The notes under the pieces: generated by a model
Database searches by the model: none
Told to the model about the DNA's origin: nothing
The model's input: only the letters and a program-made list of their open reading frames with translations
Program-made: the position numbers and the translations under genes
Origin: Brachionus manjavacas
Taxonomy: Eukaryota > Rotifera > Eurotatoria > Ploima > Brachionidae
Direction of reading: 5' to 3'
DNA length: 64,000 nucleotides
Assembly: GCA_019054805.1 (NCBI GenBank)
Contig: JAHQIY010000002.1
Coordinates: forward strand, 868,001 to 932,000
Shown here: in pieces, positions 1 to 11,759 of the stretch
How positions within the stretch are numbered: the stretch's first letter is position 1
Layout of the letters: each line of letters opens with the position of its first letter

Positions 1-2
1 TA

Positions 3-1771
3 ATAGATGAGCATAAAGGTGCTTATTCGTCCATGGACGTGGACAAAGTTGACTATGAAAAATTTCCTTTGATTAAGGATCTTGAGTATTATCACTTTAA
101 TTTGTCGGCTGGAGACTGTTTATACATTCCATACAAATGGTTAATTGAAAAAAAAAAAAAAATTTTTTATTAAACTTTATTTCAAGGGTTCATCAAGTTC
201 GTTCTTATGGAAGAAATTTAGCCATTAATTTTTGGTTCAATTTTGAGAGAATATTTGGTAATGCGGAATTTTCTGACGAATGCTCGCACAACAAACTGGA
301 TTTGGCCAAAACTTTGAACAAGTTCACTTATGGACCGACTAAGAACAATTTTTTTGATAATTTCAAGTGAATAGGTTTTTTTAATTTTGACATCAGGTTC
401 AAAAAATTAATATTTTAGTGCCTCCTGAATTTCAAATTTCTTACTTTAAATTCGGAACCTATATCTCTTTAAATGAAAAAAAAGTTATTTCCTTGAGATC
501 AGTCACTTTACAAGACCAAACCAATACAAATCAATTTCATTCAATTCTTAAGTTTTTCAGTTTCAAAAATTTAATTTAACTGAATAAAATAAAAGTGTTC
601 AAATGAAATAAGTAAAAAGAAATTATGTTTTATTTCGTCAAATCAATGATCGTTGGGATGGACCTCAATTGAAGCTATTTTTTGACTTTTTAAAAAAAAT
701 CCAAAAATTTTTTTTACTTTTAAAATATTTTAAAATTGTAGAAAACTTGATTTTCTTTCAGAATTTATCTAAGTTTCTAATTCTCATTAGGGTCGATTGA
801 TTTTCAATCCATAAGAGTGAATTTTTTTTAAAAATTATAAAGAAAAATCAAATTTTGAATTCAAAATGATAAAGAGGTTCCGAATTTCTGAGATAAAGAC
901 AATGAGATGAATTAAAAATCCTTTTTATACTTAATGATAATTTTTATTTATTTGGTACTTTTTATTTTTGTACTTTGTGTAATTTTTGATAATTAGCATG
1001 AAGATTTTAATTAATCAATAATTATTTTTAAATTTTAACTAATATTTCTCTTACCTTCAGCATACCCGAATCCCTAAACCAGGAGTCCGTTCCAGACCCC
1101 GTTTAAATTTTAATGTAATGATTAAAATAACCAAAAAGTACAAAAAGGAACAGGGCCAAATAAATAAATATTACCAAAGAGTAAAAAAATTCAGAGAGAA
1201 AATCTCATCTTCTTTCCATTGATTTTCTAGCTGAAAATGAGAAATTAAAGATGGTCCTTTAATTTTGGATTTTAAGAAGCTAAAATTAATTTTTTATTTA
1301 GGATTTTTATAATGAGACAAGTTAATTTGGGCAATAGAAAAATTGACGACTGGATATCGCTAATCTTAGGGGTAGAGTGAAAAAAGTTTTCTTCTTTGCT
1401 TTAAATTTAATTTTTCTAAAGGAAAGAGAGTTAACTGATGAAAAAAGAGAACAAAGCCACGAAATGCTCCAAGAAGTAGCTTCAATTAATTTTTTGTTTT
1501 CTGTCAATTTTGAAAATGTTTTTAAGATGTTTAGCCTAATGGACTTTGATGGAAATGGAGTGTTAAGTGACGACGAAGTGATTGATTTAAATGAAAATGT
1601 AAATTTCAATTTAATTTAAATAGGAAAAATTTAATTGTTAATTTTTAGTCAATAGAGCACATTATGGGAACATTAGATGAAGTAGAGGGTATTGTTTACG
1701 AAGAAGACTCAGACGACGACGAAGAGGTTGACGATGATCAAGATGATGAAAATTTAAAAGAAGAACTTTAA
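3..1771 (+). CDS. JmjC/cupin-8 domain protein with C-terminal EF-hand (5' end off window)
   Basis: Spliced gene, N-terminus outside the window. Exons read by eye: 3-139, 187-366, 1302-1371, 1422-1598, 1649-1771. The first two encode the end of a JmjC (cupin_8) hydroxylase fold: GDCLYIPYKWVHQVRS, then NLAINFWF, where the histidine of WVHQV fits the distal metal-binding His. Such domains are Fe(II)/2-oxoglutarate oxygenases. Exon 4 carries a canonical EF-hand loop, DFDGNGVLSDDE, and exon 5 a tail of Asp/Glu residues ending KEEL. Joining exon 2 to exon 3 needs an intron of about 935 bases; phases agree (AA|G), but this is the least certain step. Alternatively the oxygenase gene ends near 417 and the EF-hand exons form a separate gene starting at the ATG at 1312. 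The substrate is unknown. Confidence 0.65.
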
Positions 1772-2350
1772 AATATCAAATAAACTATTTAAATTTTAAA
1801 TTTTATTTTTTCCATCTAAGACAGTGTTAAGAACTATTTTTACGGCCTAATAAAATTAACCTTCTAGGCAAAAAATTGATAAGCATCACAAGAAATTATT
1901 TTGCCACTATGACATTAACCTGGAGGATAAGCGCGTTTAATTGCTCCAGATCAATTAACCATAAAATATTGTATTTAAACACAAAATCATAAGGTACGAT
2001 AGTTTAAAAAAATTTTCATCACATCGGTTAATTTACACATTTAATCCATCTAAATTTTAAGAGTTAAAATTTTTATCTTCAAATTTTTCTATTACTTTTT
2101 TGTTCGATAGGACTGTATCCAGACAAATTTTTCCCATTTAACTGCGCGTCCAACATTCTAGAGTTTTTTGTTTCGTTTCGATAGCCTTTTAATAAAATGT
2201 AATTTTTTCAAGTTTAAATTTAATTTTTTAGGAAATTTTTTAGCCCAAAAAAATATTTTTTTGTTAAATTTAGTGGAATCAAATGATTAAATTTTAAAAC
2301 TCTGACAACTTTAAAAAATTCTATTTTTATAAAGCCAAATAAATTATTTT

Positions 2351-3229
2351 TTAATTACCAAATATTGCCATGAAGGTTTCAGTCAGTATTTGTTTGCTTT
2401 TACAAAAGCACAAAATCAAAATAAGGATCATGGTCATTAGGACAGTGCCGACAATGATCACAAAAACAGTGGTTACTATTTGTTTGTCATAAGTTAGGCC
2501 ACTTTCATCTAAATTTAAATAGCAATGTGAAAAAAATTTTATTTTCCATCCTACCATGAGTTTCTTCGCATCTGGTCTCATCGCTGTAGTTGGGACAGTG
2601 GGGAAATTTGTCACACATCAACTTTTCATCAATGCACATGCTGGTATTTGAGCTACAGCGATAAAAGCCTTGTCTACGACACATTTCTGAGCTGCCAGTG
2701 TAAAAAACAGAGACTACTATTTCATAAGTGGAGCGGTATTGTTTGTCTTTGAAAAACTCTACCGAAATCCTGGGTGATTTTAAGTAAATCATTCGATTAG
2801 GGTCGCGGTCAAGTGCAGTAATATTCGACTAGGAAAAAAGTGAAAATTCTATCCAAAAAGTTAAAATAAAGTCATACCAAAAGCTTAAAATTGTCCTCGT
2901 AGAATGTGATAAAGTCGTCTCCTTTGAGCTCTGTGGAATTGAGTATTCTTGCCATGAAGTAAGCGTCCTGGGTAAACGAAGCTATTGACAGCGTAATACA
3001 GCACATGTTGGTGCCCATAAACGGCAGACTTTTATCCACACTAATCACAGCACCACTCACATCGAAATCTCTACATCTTGGTCTTCTAAAACAAGTGGGG
3101 TTTATGCCATCTACACGAACTAAGCAAAGCCTTAGGTCAGTAATAGATCTGAAATTTAGTCTTACTTAATCTGCTTCTGGAAGCATCAAGGGAATTCAGA
3201 AAACTGATAAGGAACAGAAATTTGATCAT
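2351..3229 (-). CDS. Secreted/membrane protein with CUB-like and LDL-receptor class A domains and one TM helix
   Basis: Four exons on the minus strand. The start at 3229 gives a signal peptide (MIKFLFLISFLNSLDA), followed by a 46-base intron. The next part (PTCFRRPRC... to ...YEIVVSVFYTG) has the length and spacing of a CUB domain, though I assign that only tentatively. Then comes an LDLa module with its six cysteines and acidic calcium site (CRRQGFYRC...CIDEKLMCD...CPNYSDETRC). After a final short intron come DESGLTYDKQIVT, a hydrophobic helix (VFVIIVGTVLMTMILILILCF) and a 15-residue cytoplasmic tail ending at 2351. About 240 residues. The order CUB-LDLa-TM suggests an extracellular binding protein anchored in the plasma membrane; the ligand is unknown. 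Confidence 0.7.
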
Positions 3230-3435
3230 TTTTGAATGCTAAAATTATTCTGCTAGCATTTTCATATAATTTTTTTCATAATATTCAACTATTTCAATAT
3301 ATTTTTATAATAAGATCAATAAAATATTTTGTTATTGTCTGAATTTTGCAGAAACAATCTGCCACCTTTTATTATGCAATTACAACTTTATTTTCATCTC
3401 ATTTTGATTAAAAATTTAGAGGTATTTTTTTTAAA

Positions 3436-4342
3436 ATGTCGGTAACTTTGTACTATTTTGATGGCAGGGGCAAAGCCGAAATTGTGAGATTAGCCATGGC
3501 TGCTGCCAATATTCCTGTAATTTTTAATTTAAATAAAAAACCTAAAATTCAGCTTTGAATTTTTTAAAGTTTACCCAGGAGTTTATCCGTGAAAAGAAAC
3601 AATTCGAGACTATGAGAGCGGGTAAGATTGGAACAAAAACGATAGAATATTTATGCTTAAATTTTCAAAGAGGGAAAGCTTTTGTTCGGTCAGTTGCCAA
3701 TGATTGAGTACGAGGGACATCACCTAGTACAGTCGGCCTCTATGGCTCGATTTTTTGCCGAAAAAGGGGACCTGCTTGGCTCTGATGAAGAAGAAAAATT
3801 AAAGTAAATTAAAATTTGTTTAAATATATTTAAAATTTAAAAATTTCAGAATTGACATCCTGTTCGAAGGCACTAGGGACTTTAATAGTTCTTTTATGCC
3901 TTACGGATTTCTAGGATTCAAAGAAGTGCTCGACAGTGCCAAAGCAACAGCCATGCCGAGATACCTGCCAATTTATAATTTTGTAAATTTTCAAATAAAA
4001 ACTCGTTTTCTTTTTTATTGTTAAAATTCAAGTTGTTAAGCCGAAATGGCTCTAATGGTTATTTGGTAGGATCCAAAGTAAGCCTTGCTGATCTTGGTTT
4101 ACTAGAAGTTGTTCTAACAATCGAAGAGCTTCTGGGCGAGGACCATCTTAAGCCTTATCCAGAAGTTCAAGTAATTTTGCTTAAAATTTAATTTTGTTGT
4201 CTTTTAATTTGAAAATTTTGTTTAGAATTTCCTCAAGACAATGAAATCAAACGAGTTGATATCGAAGTATTTAAAAAGCGACTTGAGGCGTAGAAAAAAT
4301 GATGAAAAATATGTAGCCGAAGTTAAAAGCGTTTTGTATTAA
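3436..4342 (+). CDS. Glutathione S-transferase, alpha/sigma-like
   Basis: Six exons with introns of about 45-60 bases give a cytosolic GST of about 215-220 residues, the usual size. The N-terminal thioredoxin-like domain opens MSVTLYYFDGRGKAEIVRL with the catalytic Tyr in LYYF. The glutathione-binding segment follows: LPMIEYEGHHLVQSASMARF, with cis-Pro and the QS pair. The helical C-terminal domain includes GSKVSLADLGLLEVV and ends near SDLRRRKNDEKYVAEVKSVL; the DEKYVxE stretch resembles alpha-class enzymes. The enzyme conjugates glutathione to electrophiles in the cytosol. Its start lies about 200 bases from the start of the divergent CUB-LDLa gene, so the two may share a promoter region. 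Class assignment (alpha versus sigma) is uncertain. Confidence 0.92.
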
Positions 4343-4867
4343 ACGTTTTTTTTGTTAATGTTTAGTTTTTGGGCTAAAATAAAAATCCAAAATATTTAAT
4401 TTTTTTCTATCTCAGTCTAAATTAAATTGAATTAAATTTTTTTTTCAGTCCCAAAAGTTTTTTTTTATTCTTATTAATAATGCTAGCATAAGAGATAAGA
4501 AGAAGGAAGAAGTGATTCGAAGTTGTCCTGGAAATTATTCATAAATTATTTATAAAACAAATAAAAACGACGACTCTTAATATTTTGGCACAATATTTTT
4601 AGTAAAAATTCCACAGAAATACTAAAAAACCCATAAATATATAAAAAAGTAATAATATTAATTTTGTGTCAATTTTTTTATATAAAATTAATAAAAATAG
4701 TAAGAATACCCAAAAAAAAATAATTTTTCCATTTAATCAATAATAAAAAATATTTATAGTAAATAAAAAAAAAAAAAATATCAAAAAATTTAATTTTTTT
4801 TCCTAGTACAAACATTTGGGCAATAAAAACCTCTTTTTTCTTCATTGGGGCATTACAAGTTTAAGAA
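4343..4867. other. AT-rich spacer after the GST gene
   Basis: Only runs of A and T, short A tracts and no open frame of note. I see no gene or repeat family in it. Confidence 0.5.
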
Positions 4868-5089
4868 ATATTCTCTATTGATAAAGCTGGATCATTCGGC
4901 TTGTGTCTTTTATATGATGTTGGAGCTTGTTCAAGTTCTTTATCCGAATCTTCTTCAGATTCAAGTATGGCATTCTTTTCGTTCTAAATACAGTCCGCTG
5001 GTTGATGTTGTAGGCACGACCTTGTTTTCTTTTTGATTCTCGCTTTGGCTTGTATATCCATGCCAATATCATTGAAGTTCATCAATTCT
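4868..5089 (-). pseudogene. Possible small coding fragment, unidentified
   Basis: On the minus strand an acceptor-like TTTTTTAG precedes MNFNDIGMDIQAKARIKKKT, then a donor-like AGGTCGTG. After a possible 38-base intron an acidic open stretch reads NAILESEEDSDKELEQA, then YKRHKPNDPALSIENIS and a stop. The reading frame does not carry across the proposed intron (off by one), so this is either a decayed exon pair, a sequence error, or chance. No family recognised. Confidence 0.22.
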
Positions 5090-5284
5090 AAAAAATTAAT
5101 ATTAATAAATTTAAAGAAAATTTTTTGTATTATGTTTTCATTAATTTAATTGTTTTATTTATAATAAGTTGGGAAAAAAAAGAAAGAGATAAAAATTTAT
5201 AATTTTTGTTGATTTTCTATATAAATTTGTGGTAATTTACTAATTTTATTGCGTTAAATACTGACAGCCAAAAACGAATACTTT

Positions 5285-5350
5285 ACTTTATTTATTTGAG
5301 GGAAACCCTCAGGCTACTCAGAATGGAACAAAGTTTAAACAATACAAAAT
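5285..5350 (+). repeat. Dispersed repeat with CTACTCAGAATGGA core
   Basis: The block CAGGCTACTCAGAATGGAAC recurs in reverse complement near 27771-27790 (CCATTCTGAGTAGCCTTGG), in both cases next to a TTATTTATTT run. Two copies in one window suggest the end of a mobile element. Confidence 0.4.
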
Positions 5351-6070
5351 TCAAGCTTTTAATTTCTTTACCAGTTTGGTTAAATGGGTATTAACTAGAC
5401 TAAGCATTTTTGCAATGAATCTCAGAGTAAATTAAATAAACAGTTGATTAAATTCTAAAGCATTATCAATTTAAACATTTTTGAAAAAATTTTGGGTATT
5501 TCTTTCTTTTTGCCTAAAATAAATCTCAATAAATCTCGTATTACTGTAAATCTTTTATGTTCAAATGTTTCTCATGCTTTTCACCATGAATGTTGGTACC
5601 AAAAATAATTTAAACATCTTGGAATTATATAATAAGACAAATCTTTAGACTAAGATCCTGTTGTCCAGTTGTGGTACTTATTTCTTACTAATTTTGTATT
5701 GAAAATGCCTCTAAATTGAAGGAAATACTGAAAAAAAATAACAGTAATTAGTGATTAAATATTAAAATGTATTAAATTATTTCTGAATAATTTTTAATTT
5801 TAAAATTTTAGATTGCTTTCAAATAAGCTATTATTAAGCTGTTATTAAATCAATTAAACTCATTTTATTTTGGTCAATTTTTAATTGTATCTTTAAATAA
5901 AATAATTTTTTTAATTTTTTTATATTTTAAATTTATAATTTATTTGTTTTTATTTTTTAGATTATTGTGTATTTCTAAAGCTTTAATTTTTTCTTCTCCT
6001 TAAAAGAGGTAAATTCTTCATTCAATAAACAAGTAATCAATTTAAATGAACATTTTTTAATGATAGTATT
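5351..6070. other. AT-rich spacer, possible relic at 5560-5700
   Basis: No gene recognised. At 5560-5700 the minus strand has a somewhat GC-richer stretch with broken reading frames (for example KLVRNKYHNWTTGS) that may be a decayed transposon, but I cannot place it. Confidence 0.3.
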
Positions 6071-6074
6071 TCCA

Positions 6075-6740
6075 TTCACAGCTTGGAACCCGATTACATT
6101 CAAAATCTTATTCCATCTTGAATATGCAGCGGTAGCTTGGAGTCCATTCAAAAAGCGAGAAATTAAAATCATAGAAAAAGTACAAAGACTTGCCACCAAA
6201 TCTGTTCCAAGCATACGTAAAAAAAGCTATAAAGATCTATTTAGACTCTATGGTCTAACTACCCTTGAAGAACTACGAAAAAGAGGTGGCCTAATTCAAT
6301 TGTTTAAGATCGAGAAAAATTTCAATAACGTAGAATGGTTCACCCTCTTGTACAAGTTCCTAATTCGACATTTTATGGACTCTCAAGTTCAACAAGAAGT
6401 ACGAAGCGTAAATATTGACAACTAGTCAAATCATGTCCGGCCGACAAAACTTTTTTACGAACAATGGAATGAACTTTCCGATAATCTGGTGAATGCTGTT
6501 TCAATTAATGCATTTAAGAACAGATACGACAAATATTTTCATTCGGGAATTTGATATTCATTGAATATTAATTTATTTACTTTTTTTATGCCATTCGTTT
6601 TTATTTTATTTTATTTTAATCTTTGTTCCCTTCTTTTTGGCTTTCTTTTACTCATCTGCCATAGCCGGGCTTATGAACCCCAGCTCTGCGAGCAATGCTC
6701 GTTGCAGAATTTTTATAATAATAATAATAATAATAATATT
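6075..6740 (+). mobile_element. LINE family A, 5'-truncated 3' end with (TAA)n tail
   Basis: Encodes the region after the reverse transcriptase domain of a Jockey/CR1-type non-LTR element: FHLEYAAVAWSPFKKREIK, EKVQRLATK, then RGGLIQLFKIEKNFNNVEW. A stop at 6423 interrupts the frame, which continues with LFYEQWNELSDNLVNAVSIN and AFKNRYDKYF to a stop at 6553. The 3' untranslated part ends near 6740 in a run of TAA units. The 5' truncation and A-rich microsatellite tail are typical of target-primed insertion. Related copies are at 29925-30215 and 40025-40790. Confidence 0.8.
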
Positions 6741-7430
6741 TAATATTGAAAAGTGTGATAGTTATTTAATCTTAGATTAGGTAATTAAAAATTTATTAAG
6801 TAACATAAGTTTATTTATAGAAGGAAAATAAAAGAGATGAATTGAAAAAAAGAATGACAAAAGAAATTAATGACGCCTCTAGCTTATTTTTCTACTGCTT
6901 GATTATTCATAAGAAATAAGCTTAATTGTTTTTTTAGTAATATAATATGAATTTCATAACTTTTTTCCCAAAATTAAATTATCTGCTGAGTTAATTAATT
7001 ATCCATGTATTTGATTGTTTAATCTTTTGAATGAGATACCCCCAAATGACGCATGAAAAATGTAATTTCAATAAAATTATATATTTTTAAAATTTTGAAT
7101 TTATCTGATCAAATCACGTCATTTAATCAATTATATATCTAAAAAATTAGATATAAAATTGCTTAGGAAATGATGGTGAACCGTCCAAACAATTAAGAAT
7201 AATAAGTTGCCTTAAATTAATGAAGGTTAGTTTTTTCTTTTGGTATTATAAATAGTAAAAAAAGAAAAAAATAACTTTATTTTTCATTAAAATTTTACCA
7301 AAATTAAATTTTTCTGATCCTTTTTAGCTTCACTTAAATTTTTATTAATTTTCCATCAATTGACGTAATTTAATAAACCATTTGACATTGTTGAATTCCT
7401 GTAGTATTTAATTAAGCGAATTTTTAAATT
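6741..7430. other. AT-rich spacer
   Basis: No gene or clear repeat seen between the two LINE fragments. Confidence 0.5.
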
Positions 7431-7431
7431 C

Positions 7432-7872
7432 CAGACGAATTTTATAGAAATTGACCACATACTAAGCAATCTCTTAGAAAATTACCTTCGTAATGCTCTT
7501 GACTATTCAGTTCCATTGACTAAAAGACTTGTTTTGGAGTATCAAAGAGGCTTCGATTCTAGATTTATTACGAATCCCACTCCTCTATGTAGCTGCTACT
7601 TAATTATACAAAAATTTACTGACTCTTAAGATCTTATCTATATTTTTTGTTTTTTTTTAATGTTTTTCTTTTAACTCCATTTTTTTAATCAACTAAATAG
7701 CTCTTTAATTATTATTTTTTTATCTCATCCTTTCATTGAAAAATGAAAAATAATTTACTTTAAATTAAAAAATTTTTAAACTGTTTTAATTATTTTATTT
7801 TTTTTTTTTATTATATTTTTATCTGAAGGAGCGTATGCTTGAACAGAAAACAAATAAATAATAATAATAATA
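7432..7872 (+). mobile_element. LINE family C, 3' fragment
   Basis: Translates as LRNALDYSVPLTKRLVLEYQ, then RGFDSRFITNPTPLCSCYL, with a stop at 7627-7629. This matches the C-terminus of the copy at 32955-34330 (SIPLVERLVKEYKEGFESRY...PTPLCNCYL). It is followed by an AT-rich 3' untranslated region ending GAAGGAGCGTATGCTTGAAC, AGAAAACAAATAAATAATAA. Strongly 5' truncated. Confidence 0.75.
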
Positions 7873-7902
7873 AATTGGGATTTTAATTTCAATTCGATAA
7901 TT

Positions 7903-7950
7903 CTTCTGAAGGAACCTCGGTTCGAACAAAGTTAATAAATAAAAAAAATA
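7903..7950 (+). mobile_element. LINE family C, isolated 3' tail
   Basis: CTGAAGGAACCTCGGTTCGA followed by ACAAAGTTAATAAATAAAAA is the family C terminal block again, only about 30 bases after the previous copy. Probably a second, extremely truncated insertion or a local duplication of the tail. Confidence 0.5.
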
Positions 7951-10900
7951 CCTTTTTTACTGCTCCGAGACCAAACTAACTTGGGTGCAAGGTGCATATA
8001 TTCCTGTCTAGGAGTAACGAACATTAAATGAAAATCGTTATTAACAGAAAAAGTTTAGATACTAGTAAAGGTGCTCTCTTGTCCTTCTTAACCTTTAGGA
8101 CCTCGAAAGAATACTATGCCCAATATCAATTAGCACATATTTAAAACAAATATCAATTCATTTATGCTTGTTGTTGATGTTGTGAATTTGAAAGAAAATT
8201 GAACAAAAATATTTTCCATTTTTGAAAATTTAGTATCAAAGATAATAAAAATTCCAAAAAAATCTTTTTGCCCTTTTGGTCTGTGACAAAAATGTTCAGA
8301 ACTAAAAAAGTGCAGTACTATCATATAATTTATTTTTATTTAAATTTGATTTTTTCAAAAAAGAAAATATTTTTGTAAAATGTAATTTTTTGTCTATTCT
8401 CCAGGATATTAGATTTTAAGCCAAAAAAAAAATAATATCAATAATAAAAAAGAGAAATTTTCAAAAGAAAAGTGTCTAGCAAAAAGACATTTAAAAAAAA
8501 ATCTGCTCTCAAATTATAAGGTTAAAATTAATTAACTATTATTAAATATCAAGTATCCTTGAAGCTTTATTAACAATTTTCAAAATTTTGGTAGCTCATT
8601 AAAGCTCCTATTCTTTCTTTAAAAAAAATTAACTCTAACTAGACAAGATTGGTGTTGTGAAATTCAATGAAAATTGAGCCAAAATATTTTCTTTTTTTGA
8701 AAAATATTTATATTAATGATTAAATAATTTTTTCATTTAATCATTAATTTTTACCTTTTCAAAGAAAGGAAATACTCTAATTTTTACTTCCATAATTCAA
8801 ATCTACAGAATTCTGTTTGGACTAAAACTAAAAGTTCAATTTGACAAAAAAACTCTAATTTTGTTTCAAAATTTTTTTAAATTTTTTTTTCCGAGTATCA
8901 AAAATTTTAATTTAAAAAGTTGCATCCCATTTTACACATTAGATAATTAAGTTATAAACATAAAAAATTAAATCTTGTTTTGTAATTATTTTATTTTAAA
9001 ATTAAAATGATTTCATCAAATAATAATATTTATTGATTATTTTGATTGATCAAGATTTTAACTATTAAGCATTAAACACAATTTGTAACATTCTATATTT
9101 TTAATGTCTTAATTTAATTTTAAGTCAGGATTAAATCAATTCAAATTTAAATTTCAGAATTTTATTCGGAACAAAAAATTTTTTATTAGAGTAAATTTAA
9201 ACTAAAACTTGTGTGATTATTAAATAAAAAGTTTCAATTTGTTTTTTAGCTATTTATTTGTGCGCGTGATATTTCTTTAATTAATTAATAAAATGCTTAC
9301 GCTGAAAAATTCCATTTTAAACGATTCTTTAATTGACAACGTGCCTTTTAATAAAATTTAATTTTAAAAAAAAAATTTATTTTTTTGTCCAGGGAGTTTA
9401 TTTTCCTTTAAAAAAAAATTCTTCCAAAAACTAGCTATTATTTGTTTAATTTTAAAAAAATTATTTGAGAGTTTACATGATCAATCATTGTTTATCAGAA
9501 ACTAGCTATTTTAAATTAATTCGTTTACCGGGAGGATTTTTAATTGATTAATTTTTCTTTTCATCGAAACAATAATAATTTTTAAATTTAATTCAAACTA
9601 AAATCATTGACAGCAATATCAAATTTTAAATTGACAATCACTTTATGCATAAATCTTAACTTAGTTAAATAAAGAATTGAAAACATTTTCCTTTTAGATC
9701 AATTTGCTTAAATTAGGTTTCATCTAGATTTATTAGTAATGTGTAGTAAAGCATTTGGGAAAAAATTCATTTTATTCATCATGGAATATTTAGTCATGTT
9801 TTCTAAAATATTTAATAAAATCTTAATTTAAATGTAAAATATTTTTTGTCGTAAATTAAATTTATAAAACTTTGGAAATATTCAATTGACTTTTTGGAAA
9901 TTTTTTTAAATTTAACTGCTAAGATTTATATGTCAACATGACTCAAAATTTAAAATAAGTTAAAGTTATTAATTAATTTAGTTATTTAAATGTAATTTTG
10001 TTATTTTGCTATTCTGTATTCAAATTTTTTGGGCCTTTAGTCATACGTGATATTCAAATCCATTTCTTGAATTATTTTACAGCATTAAATCTTTTTAAAT
10101 TAAACAGAAAAAAATTAACAAAAATATTTCATTTTTTTTCAAAATATTTCTTTTTTTGTTTTAACTCACTTGTTATCCCCTAGATTTTTTGGTCAATGTT
10201 TTAGTTCATTTTATTAAAGTTATCGGACATGACAGCATTTTATTTGAGCAGTTGGTCACGTATGACTTTTTACTTAATAATAAAGTCTAATTAACTATGA
10301 ATTAATAATTTTTAAAATTGGAATTTTATTTTTTCGTAAATTATATTTATTTGGGTAGGTAAAAAAATAAAATTTTTTGTGATATTAATAATTAGAGTGT
10401 CTAAATATTTTAAAGAAATAAAAAAACAAAATTGGTATTGCATATTTTAAAACAATCAAAAGTGAGTTAATCATTACAAAGACCAAATTTAAAGCTTAAA
10501 TAACTTACAAAGCATTTATTTTTTAAAAAAAATAAAAAACCTACCAATTCGAAAAGAATTACAGGATTTCTATTTTTTTAAGTTTCGAGCTCACTCCAAA
10601 AATTTTTTTTTTTTTGAAAATAAATAAATAAATCTATAAGGAAAAAATTGAATCAAAAATTATCATAATGAAATTTCATCTTTTTTAAACATAAAAGAGT
10701 GGATGATCATTTAATTTATATTTTACGTAAACTCATTCATAATTAATGAAAGAAAATTAAATTGAAAACTCAATTTATCAAATTTAAAATTGCATAAAAG
10801 TCCCAAGTCCTAGTCTAAAAACTTGGTTTAAATTTTTTTTGGCTGCTCAAAAATTCATGTTGTCGTAGACTTGCCTGCGTAAAATTATTTAATTTAAAAT

Positions 10901-11110
10901 CTAGCTTAACTAAGAAAATTTATCAAGTAAAAAAAAGTCAAGGAATGGAAAAAAATCTCAAAGTTCTCTGACTTAAAAATGTTTGACAAGTCTGAAAAAA
11001 TTTTTCTTTAAAAAATTTCATTTTATTCTTTTGATCTTATCCAATTTAAAAAATTAATGCTAAATTTTTCAATTTCAGTTGAATTTTTAGTAAATAAAAA
11101 ATTTTTTTTA
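7951..11110. other. Gene desert, extremely AT-rich
   Basis: No open frame with coding character. The stretch 7960-8110 is a little richer in G and C but matches nothing I recognise. The rest is A/T runs. Confidence 0.5.
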
Positions 11111-11117
11111 ATTCGTC

Positions 11118-11285
11118 TTGGAATCAACTCCCATCTAAAACTGTGAAAGTAAACTCATCGAATTCATTCAAGGCCGTAAATGGCTACTTAACACTAAAGA
11201 AAGCTACTAAAAAGCTAAGCAATACTTTTGATTTAATTTTAAGCACCCTAATTTTATGGTTGTTAGTTTTGATTTATTTCAAAAG
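11118..11285 (+). mobile_element. LINE 3' coding fragment
   Basis: An open stretch reads SWNQLPSKTVKVNSSNSFKA, then VNGYLTLKK, and runs to a stop at 11283-11285. The W-N-x-L-P...V-x-x-x-S-x-x-x-F-K pattern is the usual C-terminus of Jockey/CR1-type LINE ORF2. No recognisable tail, so the family is not assigned. Confidence 0.5.
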
Positions 11286-11611
11286 GTAAAATTTTTGTTT
11301 TTGATACATGACTTTCACACATTTCCCTAAAATAATTGATCGCTTTTTGGGGATATTTTGTCTAATTATACTCCAAGGTACCTTAAGTCGGATGATTTTA
11401 TCGCTTGACCGTCTTTAAAATTAGTTCAAATTCTACCTTTCTTTTTTTTGCCTTGCGAATTTTGAAACACAGAACAAAAAACAAAAAATAAAATACTTTT
11501 TTGCTATGAGTCTAAAAATTGTTCCGCAAAATGTATCAGCTGATAAAAACTTTGTACCATAGTGTACCACTATGCATCAGATAAGACTCAATGTAAAAAA
11601 GTTAATTCATT

Positions 11612-11754
11612 TTAAGATATTTCTTTTTGTTCTTTGTTCCAAAATTCACAGTGCCTTTCTTTTTCGCAATTGCACTTCTGGACCATTTTTGTTTCATGAT
11701 CACGAATACTGTTTTTTCCAGGATTGAAATTGATTTCCAGCTCTTTGCCACAAG
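11612..11754 (-). CDS. Possible terminal exon of a small cysteine-containing protein
   Basis: Minus strand: a polypyrimidine run and TTTTTACAG acceptor are followed by 46 open codons, starting CGKELEINFNPGKNSIRDHE, with a CNCEKERHCEFW motif and ending KEQKEIS before a stop at 11612. Four cysteines and higher GC than the flanks argue for real coding sequence. I could not find a convincing in-phase upstream exon: the best candidate near 11880-11920 meets a stop. On the plus strand at 11440-11495 a similar stretch (GAATTTTGAAACACAGAAC) appears inverted, so the exon end may have been duplicated, or both may be arms of a small inverted-repeat element. Confidence 0.35.
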
Positions 11755-11759
11755 CTGTA

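Noticed and set aside
945-1180. Inverted similarity of TTTATTTATTTGG and CTTTTTGTAC blocks in the first gene's large intron
   Set aside because: Short and AT-rich; it could be chance, although a small element in that intron is possible.
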